From positions 1 to 31,867 of the forward strand of contig UNSK01000023.1 of assembly GCA_900552525.1 (NCBI GenBank): a stretch of DNA of 31,867 bases. The letters are read 5' to 3'. The translations under genes and the position numbers were made by a program. Under the pieces are notes generated by a model that made no database searches, had not been told where the DNA came from, and saw nothing but the letters and a program-made list of their open reading frames with translations. Source of the DNA: Candidatus Gastranaerophilales bacterium (GTDB lineage Bacteria > Cyanobacteriota > Vampirovibrionia > Gastranaerophilales > Gastranaerophilaceae). Each line of letters starts with the position of its first letter. The stretch's first letter is position 1. Shown here piece after piece: positions 10,154 through 17,484 of this stretch.

Positions 10154-11689
10154 ATGACACAACAAACAAAAGAGCCTGTATCGGCAAAAGAATCTATAAG
10201 ACAAACTAGAATACAAAAACTTGCAGAACTTGCAGATAAAGGTATTAATCCATACCCTTATGCATTTGATAAGGATGCTGATGCAAAAGATTTGCAGGAA
10301 AAGTATAAGGATCTTCCTGCCGGAGAAGAAACAGAAGATTTTTATTCTGTTGCAGGCAGAGTTATGGCAATACGTAACTCTGGAATGTTTATTGACTTGA
10401 TGGATACTACTGGAAAAATCCAGATATTTTCTCACAAGGAAAATATGGATCCGGAAATGGTAAAGACTTTAAAGTTAGTTGATATAGGTGATATTTTGGG
10501 CTTCTACGGCTCAATAAGAAGAACTCCGCGCGGAGAATTATCTATTAAAGCTAAATCATTCAAAATGCTTTCAAAATCGCTTCTTCCACTGCCAAATAAG
10601 CAGATTAGCGAAGAAAAACTTGAACAGTTGAAAATGTATCACACAATGTCTGACACGGAAACAAAATACCGTCAAAGATATGTAGATTTAATTGTTAATG
10701 AAAGAACAAGAGATACTTTCAGAAAGAGAAGCTTGATAATACAAAAAGTTAGAGAATATCTCTATAATCAAGGATTTATTGAGGTTGAAACCCCTATGCT
10801 TCACACTCAGGCATCGGGAGCTAATGCAAGACCGTTTATGACACACCATAACGCTCTTGATATGGATTTAACTCTGAGAATCGCGCCGGAACTTCATCTT
10901 AAAAGACTCATGGTCGGCGGTTTAAATGAAAAAATCTTTGAACTTTCAAGATGTTTCAGAAATGAAGGTATTGATACCCGCCACAATCCTGAATTTACAA
11001 TGATTGAACTTTATCAATCTTATGTAGATTACAATGAAATGATGGTACTGACAGAAAATCTTGTTGCTTATGTAGCTCAAGAAGTTCTCGGTACTACAAA
11101 AATCAAATACGGAGAAAACGAAATTGACTTAACTCCGCCTTGGGATAGAAAAACTATGCTCGGTGGTATAAAAGAATATACAGGGGTTGATTTTGGTGAA
11201 TTCTTTACTGCAAAAGAGGCTTATGATAGAGCAAAAGCTATGCATGTAGAAGTTGATGAAGAAATGAACTGGGGACAGATTGTAGAAGCTGTTTTTGAAG
11301 CAAAAGTTGAGCCAACATTGATTCAGCCGGTTCATATTATTGATTATCCGCGTGAAATTTCACCGCTTGCAAAAGTTCACAGGGATAATGACAGATTGAC
11401 AGAACGTTTTGAAACAAGGGTAAATGGATGGGAAATCGCAAATGCATTTTCTGAACTTACTGACCCTATTGACCAGCGTCATAGATTTGAGGCACAGGCA
11501 CTTGCTAAAGCTAACGGTGACGAGGAAGCTATGTCAATAGATGAAGATTATATTAATGCCCTTGAATATGGTCTGGCTCCAACAGGCGGAATGGGAATGG
11601 GAATCGACAGATTGGTTATGCTTCTGACAAATTCTCCGACTATTAGAGATGTAATAGCGTTCCCTACATTAAAGAAACTTGAAGGTTAG
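10154..11689 (+). CDS. lysS: Lysyl-tRNA synthetase, class II
   Basis: This enzyme charges tRNA-Lys. The 511-residue length is typical of bacterial class II LysRS. The N-terminal OB-fold anticodon-binding domain covers about 60-145 (SVAGRVMAIRNSGMF); the catalytic core shows motif 2 (CFRNEGIDTRHNPEFT, near 265-280), EIANAFSELTDP, and motif 3 (GMGMGIDRLVMLL, near 478-490). GAGG lies about 10 bases before the ATG. A GC-rich hairpin follows the stop codon and thiL starts 51 bases later. Confidence 0.97.
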   Translation: MTQQTKEPVSAKESIRQTRIQKLAELADKGINPYPYAFDKDADAKDLQEKYKDLPAGEETEDFYSVAGRVMAIRNSGMFIDLMDTTGKIQIFSHKENMDPEMVKTLKLVDIGDILGFYGSIRRTPRGELSIKAKSFKMLSKSLLPLPNKQISEEKLEQLKMYHTMSDTETKYRQRYVDLIVNERTRDTFRKRSLIIQKVREYLYNQGFIEVETPMLHTQASGANARPFMTHHNALDMDLTLRIAPELHLKRLMVGGLNEKIFELSRCFRNEGIDTRHNPEFTMIELYQSYVDYNEMMVLTENLVAYVAQEVLGTTKIKYGENEIDLTPPWDRKTMLGGIKEYTGVDFGEFFTAKEAYDRAKAMHVEVDEEMNWGQIVEAVFEAKVEPTLIQPVHIIDYPREISPLAKVHRDNDRLTERFETRVNGWEIANAFSELTDPIDQRHRFEAQALAKANGDEEAMSIDEDYINALEYGLAPTGGMGMGIDRLVMLLTNSPTIRDVIAFPTLKKLEG

Positions 11690-11696
11690 TTATAAA

Positions 11697-11721
11697 GGGC
11701 GGAGCTTTAAAAGCTCCGCCC
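11697..11721. other. GC-rich intergenic hairpin without a U-tract
   Basis: GGGCGGAGCTT (11697-11707) pairs perfectly with AAGCTCCGCCC (11711-11721) across a 3-base loop. It sits between lysS and thiL and is followed by CTCTAATAAAAAG rather than a run of T, so it is probably not an efficient intrinsic terminator; RNA processing or protection of the lysS 3' end is possible. Confidence 0.7.
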
Positions 11722-11740
11722 CTCTAATAAAAAGTAAATT

Positions 11741-12613
11741 ATGAAAGAACTGGATTTTATAAATATTATCAAGCAGCAAATAGGCAGCAGTTATATAGGT
11801 GATGACTGTGCTTATCTAAAAGAGTTGGGAATTGTTATTTCTCAAGATAGTCTTGTTGAAAATATTCATTTCAAAAGAGTTTGGGCGACACCCTTTCAGC
11901 TCGGTTACAAGTCTATTGCAGTAAATATTAGTGATATTCTTGCTTCTGGTGCAAAACCTGCATATGTGACAGTTGCCCTGTCACTGCCTAATAATATTGA
12001 TGGGAAATTCGTCGAAGAATTTTATAAAGGTGCTAAAACAGCTCTTCACGGTGCTGAAATCATTGGCGGAGATATTACCGGCAGTGAGCGAATTTTTATT
12101 TCTGTTACTGCAATTGGTATTACTGCCGGACGCTGTATTTCATCCCGAAGCTCTGCAAAACCCGGTTATAAAATAATTACAAGAGGAAAGTATGGTTTGA
12201 GTAGTGCCGGTTTAAATGAATTAATTCTTGGAGGTGAAAATAAAGATTTAATTAGAGCTCATTTAGAGCCTGAATTAGATGAAGAATTTTCGAGGGATAT
12301 ATCTAAACACATTACACAAAATTATGCAATGATGGATACGTCAGACGGCTTAGCTGACGCATTATTTAAAATCGCGGAAGCCAGCGGAGTAAGTATTGAA
12401 TGCAATGAGATTGACGGAATGTTTGGTGCAGAAGATTATCATCTTGTAGCTGCAGTACCGCAAGAATTTGATAGCGGTCTTGATGGAGTGTATACTGTAG
12501 GCGAGGTTTATGAAAAACGAGATTTTGTTTTAAAAATAAATAGTAGAAAATACAATAGATATGATGAATTAAATTTATATAATCATTTTGAAAAAGGGGA
12601 GAATAATGTTTAA
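11741..12613 (+). CDS. thiL: Thiamine-monophosphate kinase ThiL
   Basis: ThiL phosphorylates thiamine phosphate to thiamine diphosphate using ATP. Family motifs are clear: IGDDCAYL (18-25), DSLVENIHF near 37, ISDILASGAKPAYV near 69, GGDITGS near 109, and the MMDTSDGLADAL block near 196. The late GGEDYEL motif reads GAEDYHL. At 290 residues it is shorter than the usual ~320, with trimmed loops in the second half. No Shine-Dalgarno is obvious. It overlaps ispD by 8 bases, so the two are translationally coupled. No other thiamine gene is in the window. Confidence 0.9.
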   Translation: MKELDFINIIKQQIGSSYIGDDCAYLKELGIVISQDSLVENIHFKRVWATPFQLGYKSIAVNISDILASGAKPAYVTVALSLPNNIDGKFVEEFYKGAKTALHGAEIIGGDITGSERIFISVTAIGITAGRCISSRSSAKPGYKIITRGKYGLSSAGLNELILGGENKDLIRAHLEPELDEEFSRDISKHITQNYAMMDTSDGLADALFKIAEASGVSIECNEIDGMFGAEDYHLVAAVPQEFDSGLDGVYTVGEVYEKRDFVLKINSRKYNRYDELNLYNHFEKGENNV

Positions 12614-13259
12614 CAAGTTTTCAGTTATAATAACTGCTGGGGGGACGTCTTCCAGATACGGCAATACAAATAAATTATTGGAAAAGATTAAAGATAAAAC
12701 AGTTATTGAAGAAACTGTATCAAAGTTTGTTGATTTTGAGAATATCGACGAAATTATTATATCTGCAAATAATTCGATTATGGATATATTAGAAGATATG
12801 TTTAGTAATCCTAAAATACGAATTATTGAAGGTGGAAATACCCGCCAGAAATCAGTTTACAATGCTTTGCAGGCTGTTAATAATGAATATGTGCTTATTC
12901 ATGACGGAGCTCGTCCGCTTATCAGAAAAGACACTATTGCTTATGTATTAGAGGCAGTAGTAGAGAAAGATGCAGTATCAGTTATGACAAAAACTACGGA
13001 TACAATAAAAGAAGTTGACGCTGAAGGAAGGATTATTAGAACAATTGATCGTTCTAAATTATATAATACCCAAACTCCACAGGGATTTAAAACTTCTATC
13101 ATTAAAGAAGTACACGAAAAGCTTCGTGACGGAAACTTTACAGACGATTGTTCAATGCTTGAACATCTTAATATTCCTGTATATATTGTTAATGGAAGTT
13201 ACACAAACATTAAGATTACTATAAAAAGTGATTTGGATTTTGCAAAACTTTATATTTAA
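12606..13259 (+). CDS. ispD: 2-C-methyl-D-erythritol 4-phosphate cytidylyltransferase IspD
   Basis: IspD transfers CMP onto methylerythritol phosphate in the non-mevalonate isoprenoid pathway. The nucleotide-binding loop is TAGGTSSRYGNTNK near the N-terminus (residues about 10-23); other marks are GGNTRQKSVYNAL, HDGARPL near 100, and TQTPQGF near 155. The start is placed at 12606 (MFNKF), with GGGGAG four bases upstream; a longer in-frame start at 12588 only adds six charged residues. The 217-residue length is normal. Confidence 0.93.
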   Translation: MFNKFSVIITAGGTSSRYGNTNKLLEKIKDKTVIEETVSKFVDFENIDEIIISANNSIMDILEDMFSNPKIRIIEGGNTRQKSVYNALQAVNNEYVLIHDGARPLIRKDTIAYVLEAVVEKDAVSVMTKTTDTIKEVDAEGRIIRTIDRSKLYNTQTPQGFKTSIIKEVHEKLRDGNFTDDCSMLEHLNIPVYIVNGSYTNIKITIKSDLDFAKLYI

Positions 13260-13413
13260 CTATTGAGGCTAGAATAAACTATTGATGTTTTTAATGAATT
13301 ACTTCTTTAGTTTACCCCTTTATATGTATTTTTACGCGTAATTATTCTGCTTTATGGTTCAATAGAGAAGATTTCAACATAACTTTATAGTGGTAACACA
13401 AGGTGGTATCACT
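13260..13413. other. Intergenic gap between ispD and the secreted repeat protein
   Basis: The 154 bases contain no clear terminator. A TTTACCCC octamer lies at 13311-13318 and a possible -10 TATAGT at 13386-13391 without a good -35. Nothing else is evident. Confidence 0.3.
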
Positions 13414-14313
13414 ATGAGAAAATTTCTGACAATACTTTTAATACTTATATATACAGCAGTTTATACTCCTGTATTTGCTGCTATAACAACACAAACAAGT
13501 ACAATTTCTAAGATTGAAAACGATATTTACGGTTTTGAATACAAAAATGAAAGTGCTCAAAACAGAGTTGCTAGACTTGAAAAAACTATATACGGCAAAG
13601 CATCTACCGGAGATATAAATAAAAGGGTCAAACGGCTTTCGGGTGATATTTCTGCTGATGTAATCGGGTTGGAAATCAATCCTACAGAAGATACTTTTGC
13701 TGAAGCGGATAAGATTGCGGCAGACAGTACTGTTAATTATCCTGTTGTCGATGAAATTGAAAAAAAGCTGTTTAATAAAACTTATAAAGACAGAGATTTT
13801 CATACACGTATTGTAACTATCGAGAAAAAGTTATTCGGCAAAGTTTATGATGTAGATGATTATTCTACAAGAATGGACAGAATTAAAGCAGAGGTAATGC
13901 CGGATGCTGTAAGCGATACTGATAGATTTGCCCATGAATACAGAGATAATCGTGATAACAGCCTGAGTTCAAATGATTTAGGTGGAACTCTAAGAAGCAG
14001 GTTCGGCATGCCTTTTGGCCAGCGAAATTATACAAGACCGTATGCAAACTATGGTGATGAATTTACTGGCGGAGCAGCACCAGCTCAAACATACAACCCT
14101 AGTTTAAATGATGAACTTGCACAAATGGAATACGAAACTTTCGGTACAGAATTTTCTAATGAAGATACAGCTACACGCATTAAACGTCTTAATAGTGTAA
14201 ATAAGGCAAAAAAATCTTCTTCAAAATATGATTCGCAAAAATTTAGCCAGCGAATGTCTACTGCCATGGAGATTGGTGCAATGATTCTCATGATACTAGC
14301 AATGGTATTATAA
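13414..14313 (+). CDS. Secreted protein with five 21-residue 'IE-K-[LI][FY]G' repeats
   Basis: The start at 13414 has AAGGTGG seven bases upstream; an earlier in-frame start at 13390 would spoil the signal peptide. Residues 1-22 form a signal peptide ending TPVFA. The mature protein holds five units of about 21 residues with the pattern [ILM]E-x3-[FY]G-x2-[YF]-x2-[DE]-x4-R[IVM]-x-R: IENDIYG, LEKTIYG, IEKKLFN, IEKKLFG and MEYETFG start them. Between units 4 and 5 is a Gly/Arg/Tyr-rich linker. The last ~17 residues are hydrophobic (IGAMILMILAMVL), a possible second membrane anchor. I know similar repeats only from Cyanobacteria and relatives and cannot name a function. Confidence 0.8.
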   Translation: MRKFLTILLILIYTAVYTPVFAAITTQTSTISKIENDIYGFEYKNESAQNRVARLEKTIYGKASTGDINKRVKRLSGDISADVIGLEINPTEDTFAEADKIAADSTVNYPVVDEIEKKLFNKTYKDRDFHTRIVTIEKKLFGKVYDVDDYSTRMDRIKAEVMPDAVSDTDRFAHEYRDNRDNSLSSNDLGGTLRSRFGMPFGQRNYTRPYANYGDEFTGGAAPAQTYNPSLNDELAQMEYETFGTEFSNEDTATRIKRLNSVNKAKKSSSKYDSQKFSQRMSTAMEIGAMILMILAMVL

Positions 14314-14315
14314 AA

Positions 14316-14732
14316 TTATTTTCTGCCGGTGTTTATATTAATAATATCAGAAACCCACGGAATATAACTGTAAAGTCCCATAAATGAAGTAATTGCTAGA
14401 TATAAAATCAACGCGGTTGTTAAGCCTTGTATCGCTGATAAGCCGAATAAAAATGGCAGCGGCATATTGGCAAAATACGGAATAGCATTTATAAGCGGTA
14501 TTCTATATAGAATTGCATATACAAGCTCTGCTAAAGTAGCTATTATAAAATATAATATCGAAAGAAATATTGACTGCATAATATGATAAAGCAGAAACGG
14601 CGTTACATGCTTCTTCATAATCGCTGCTATCAGCAGCCATATAAAACCAGCACCACCAGCAGTAAGATATGATGCTGCAGATATAATTCGCTCTATAGGA
14701 TATATTTGTTTAGAAGGTCGCAACGATATCAT
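14316..14732 (-). CDS. Tic20-like four-helix membrane protein
   Basis: About 138 residues with four predicted membrane helices. ERIISAASYLTAG at the start, PFLLYHIMQSIFLSILY in helix 2 (compare the F-x-N-x-QA motif of the family) and a final SYIPWVSDII resemble Tic20/Ycf60 and DUF4870 proteins of Cyanobacteria. In chloroplasts Tic20 is an import-channel component; the bacterial role is not settled. Starts: ATG at 14732 lies directly against AGAAAGG; a TTG three codons on (14723) would be better spaced, and ATG 14759 is also in frame. It overlaps the end of the TPR gene. The converging repeat-protein gene ends only 2 bases away, with no terminator between. Confidence 0.6.
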   Translation of the reverse strand: MISLRPSKQIYPIERIISAASYLTAGGAGFIWLLIAAIMKKHVTPFLLYHIMQSIFLSILYFIIATLAELVYAILYRIPLINAIPYFANMPLPFLFGLSAIQGLTTALILYLAITSFMGLYSYIPWVSDIININTGRK

Positions 14733-15780
14733 CCTTTCTGTAATCTTCAATAAAATCATCTAAAACCTGAATAAATACAAGTTTGTATTCATCATTTTCC
14801 GGACGCATATTTACTGCTGCTCTATATGAATAAATTGAACGTTCAATTTCATTATTCATATAGTATACATTTGCAATAAGTACGTAAATGCTCGGATCAA
14901 GTTTATTAATCTTCAAAGCTTCTTTATACTGTGCTTCTGCTTCTTTATATTTTTTGATATTTGAGTACAGGTTGCCTGATAAAATATAAGCATTTGCTTC
15001 ATTAGGATTTGCCTCGACAGCTTTTTTATAAAGCTCTGCTGCATCTTCATAATCCTTAAAATCTGATTTTGCTATTGCATAGCAGATATAAGCTTTATAA
15101 TTGTCACCTGGCAAAGCAATTGCTTTTTCAAAATAATCATAACACTTTTCTTTATCTTTATTTACAGCAAGAGTATTTGCTATACACAAAGCTACTGTTT
15201 TATTATCAGGAGCAAGCTTGAATACTTTATAATAATATTCCAGAGCTTTATTGTAATCAAAGAGCTTAAAGCATACATTTCCTAAATCTACAAGTGCTGT
15301 CAAATTTTCCGGATCAAGTGATAAAGCTTTTTCATAGTATGCTCTTGCTTCAACATAATCTTCAAAATCATGGTATAAAAGAGCTATCGCATTATAAACT
15401 TCTGGATCTTGAGAGTTGAAATCAAGAGTTCTATTGTAATAGTGTAATGCTTTAGGAAAATTCTTTAATTCAGCATACGTATTAGCCATATTGTAATAAA
15501 CAAGATAATTGCTAGGATTTACGAGCATGGCCTGATTAAAATATTTTAAAGCTTTTTTGTACTCTTTAGAATAAAACCATATACTGCCAAGATTTAAAAG
15601 TGTCTGCAAATCTTTAGGATCAATTTCCAGAAGACTTTCGTATACAGAGATAACTTTTTCATACTGATTGTCCATTGCATAATACTTTGCAAGCTCATGG
15701 TAGTGCTCGGTATTATTTGGTTCTAATGCCATTTTTAAAACTGTTTTCTCTATCGCCTTATTTAATTCTTTTTTATCCAT
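14710..15780 (-). CDS. Tetratricopeptide-repeat protein
   Basis: The 356 residues are almost entirely TPR units of 34 residues, about nine or ten in tandem from residue ~20 to ~345, with the standard W/L-G-Y-A-F-A-P pattern (for example YYNMANTYAELKNFPKALHYY and ALVDLGNVCFKLFDYNKAL). There is no signal peptide or membrane segment, so it is a cytoplasmic scaffold. It lies 6 bases after rsfS in the rpiB-rsfS-TPR-Tic20-like operon, and its 3' end overlaps the Tic20-like gene, so the two are probably made together; that they interact is inference. Confidence 0.9.
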   Translation of the reverse strand: MDKKELNKAIEKTVLKMALEPNNTEHYHELAKYYAMDNQYEKVISVYESLLEIDPKDLQTLLNLGSIWFYSKEYKKALKYFNQAMLVNPSNYLVYYNMANTYAELKNFPKALHYYNRTLDFNSQDPEVYNAIALLYHDFEDYVEARAYYEKALSLDPENLTALVDLGNVCFKLFDYNKALEYYYKVFKLAPDNKTVALCIANTLAVNKDKEKCYDYFEKAIALPGDNYKAYICYAIAKSDFKDYEDAAELYKKAVEANPNEANAYILSGNLYSNIKKYKEAEAQYKEALKINKLDPSIYVLIANVYYMNNEIERSIYSYRAAVNMRPENDEYKLVFIQVLDDFIEDYRKDDIVATF

Positions 15781-15786
15781 AATTAA

Positions 15787-16194
15787 TTATCTCTCAATAT
15801 TTTCGTATTCTGAGTATTCTTTTGATTCTTGCAGCCAGGTTTCTCTTGGAATGCTGAATGCATGGTTCCAAAATTTTTCTATAGCGTAAGTATCTCGCTC
15901 ATCCTGATGAAGAATATGCACAACCACATCACCGTAATCAATCAGATTCCATCTGTTTTTTACATCATTTTCCCTTCCCAGAGGCAATCTGGAAAAAGTA
16001 GTTTTTACTTTATCGGCCAGATTTTCTGTTAATGCTTTAACCTGTGTATTAGTTTGTGCAGAACAGATTACAAAATAATCTGCAAAAGATGAAACATTGC
16101 TGATATTTAATATTGAAATATCTTTTGCAATTTTTTCATCCAAAAATCTTGCAATTACGCATGCCAGCTTATACGATGTTATATCTATACTCAT
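15787..16194 (-). CDS. rsfS: Ribosomal silencing factor RsfS
   Basis: RsfS binds ribosomal protein uL14 and keeps 50S subunits from joining 30S when nutrients are short. The RsfS/Iojap core is clear: DISILNISNVSSFADYFVIC, the NTQVKAL segment, and WNLIDYGDVVVHIL near residue 82-95. The 135 residues include a short polar C-terminal extension. It overlaps rpiB by 4 bases (ATGA), showing translational coupling. Confidence 0.95.
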   Translation of the reverse strand: MSIDITSYKLACVIARFLDEKIAKDISILNISNVSSFADYFVICSAQTNTQVKALTENLADKVKTTFSRLPLGRENDVKNRWNLIDYGDVVVHILHQDERDTYAIEKFWNHAFSIPRETWLQESKEYSEYENIER

Positions 16195-16622
16195 TCTAAC
16201 TCCAACATATTTATTCTATTTTTATGTCTTCCGCCTTCAAATTCTGTTTCAAGCCAGATATCGACTATATCTAAGGCTAAACCCGTACCTGTAATTCTCT
16301 CTCCAAGGCACAAAATATTAGAGTCATTGTGCATACGTGTCATTCTGGCTGTAAAAGTATCAGTACAGTGTGATGCTCTGATTCCTTTAAATCTGTTTGC
16401 AGAAATGGACATTCCAATACCGGTTCCGCAAACAAGAATACCTCTATCACCACTAAGAAGTACATTTCGCGCTACTTCTTTGGCAATAACAGGATAATCG
16501 CATGAATCTTCAGAGTAGCAGCCATAATCTTTTACTTCAACTCCGTGTTCTTCCAGATGTGCTTTTATCAAATTTTTTAAGTTATACCCGCCATGGTCTG
16601 AACCGATAAGTATTCTTGTCAT
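16191..16622 (-). CDS. rpiB: Ribose-5-phosphate isomerase B
   Basis: RpiB interconverts ribose 5-phosphate and ribulose 5-phosphate. Visible are IGSDHGGYNLK at the start, the catalytic-Cys loop VCGTGIGMSISANR (Cys near 65), and the CTDTFTARMTRMHNDSNILCLG block. The 143-residue length is normal. AAGGAAA is 6 bases upstream of the ATG. It is first in its operon, behind a well-formed promoter that overlaps a perfect 16-bp palindrome. Confidence 0.95.
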   Translation of the reverse strand: MTRILIGSDHGGYNLKNLIKAHLEEHGVEVKDYGCYSEDSCDYPVIAKEVARNVLLSGDRGILVCGTGIGMSISANRFKGIRASHCTDTFTARMTRMHNDSNILCLGERITGTGLALDIVDIWLETEFEGGRHKNRINMLELE

Positions 16623-16638
16623 ATGAAGTTTCCTTTTT

Positions 16639-16654
16639 TGTTACAATTGTAACA
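16639..16654. promoter_or_regulatory. Perfect 16-bp palindrome overlapping the rpiB promoter
   Basis: TGTTACAATTGTAACA equals its own reverse complement. It covers the -10 box and expected start of the rpiB promoter, the usual place for a repressor operator, and lies about 50 bases upstream of the divergent calpain-like gene. Confidence 0.55.
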
Positions 16655-16674
16655 TTTTTGCAATAATTTATCAA
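16646..16674 (-). promoter_or_regulatory. rpiB operon promoter
   Basis: On the minus strand: TTGATA (16674-16669), 17-bp spacer, TG-T-TACAAT (-10 at 16651-16646). Transcription would start near 16639, giving a short leader of about 17 bases that includes the ribosome site. Confidence 0.6.
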
Positions 16675-16704
16675 TAATTTACATTTTTTATATTTAATAT
16701 AGAT

Positions 16705-17484
16705 ATGTTAGGTTGTATAAATTCTGTTAATCCAATGTTCCGTGCTGCAATATCTGATAAAGATATTGATAATTTTGAGCATGCAAAACAGCATTTCAGT
16801 GACTGTTACTTAATGACAACGCTGGAAACGCTTTCTCACACACCTAACGGTAGAAAAGTATTAAAAGAACAGATTCAGTATGACGATAATAATCCAAAGC
16901 TTCTTAACTGCTATTTATACAAAGAAAATGGAGAAAAGGAAAAATATACAGTTCCAACGAATGCAGTTGTTAAAGGATATGAAAAGCTATACAGACTTCA
17001 GCCTAATGAAATAATTAGAAGCATGGATGTATCAGTTGCAGAATATGAGAATAAATATAAGTCTAAACCATGGATTTGCAGAGTAACCGATACATTTAAA
17101 TCTTATTCATTCGAGAATAACCTTCCATCTCACTTTATGAAAGTTTTTACTGGTATTGAGCCCCGCATTATTGCAGAAACAGACTTCAACCTCGATTTGT
17201 CCGGATATAAGAATGAAGTTATGGAGTTGTTCAAACGCATGGACAAAGAAAAAAATCATAGCTTTGTAATAGGTACGGGTGTAAAAATGCTTGACGGAAG
17301 AACTTGGCATGTATACATAATTGAAGATGTTGATTTAGCTGATAATACAATAACCGTTAAAGAAAAAAGAGGTAATACTCCAAGAAAAATGAATATTGAA
17401 ACAGCACTCAACACTTTTAAGTTTGTTGTAGGATATTTTAACAGCGACCTTGGAGTGAATATTAAAAAGGAATCTCAACAATAA
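16705..17484 (+). CDS. Calpain-like (peptidase C2 fold) protein, possibly degenerate
   Basis: A 259-residue protein without signal peptide. Three features fit a calpain-type cysteine protease core: QHFSDCYLMTTLETL with a candidate nucleophile at Cys34; KPWICRVTDTFKSY near 121-134, like the W-x3-hh-x-A[YF]-x-K helix; and WHVYIIEDVD with a candidate His202 followed by a strand (NTITVKEKRGN). The third catalytic residue, Asn in NPW of calpains, is not visible: the aligned site reads KEKR. The oxyanion Gln is at Cys minus 5 rather than minus 6. No Shine-Dalgarno; the message may be leaderless. The last 23 bases overlap the converging kinase gene. Confidence 0.6.
   Translation: MLGCINSVNPMFRAAISDKDIDNFEHAKQHFSDCYLMTTLETLSHTPNGRKVLKEQIQYDDNNPKLLNCYLYKENGEKEKYTVPTNAVVKGYEKLYRLQPNEIIRSMDVSVAEYENKYKSKPWICRVTDTFKSYSFENNLPSHFMKVFTGIEPRIIAETDFNLDLSGYKNEVMELFKRMDKEKNHSFVIGTGVKMLDGRTWHVYIIEDVDLADNTITVKEKRGNTPRKMNIETALNTFKFVVGYFNSDLGVNIKKESQQ

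Noticed and set aside
10082..10435. Upstream extension of the small minus-strand gene to 190 residues
   Set aside because: The extra 118 codons overlap the lysS start and its promoter in antisense and encode a Cys/Phe/Ile-rich sequence typical of shadow frames; the part to 10081 looks like the protein.
11690..11740. Riboswitch or thiamine (TPP) element upstream of thiL
   Set aside because: The 51-base spacer holds only a simple hairpin and none of the TPP riboswitch conserved segments; it is also too short.
12588..12605. Earlier ATG for ispD
   Set aside because: It lies within thiL, adds six residues before the nucleotide-binding strand and lacks the GGGGAG site that precedes 12606.
14710..15780. 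Tandem 102-bp DNA repeats in the TPR gene
   Set aside because: The periodicity comes from the 34-residue protein repeat; DNA copies are too diverged to be a recent repeat array.
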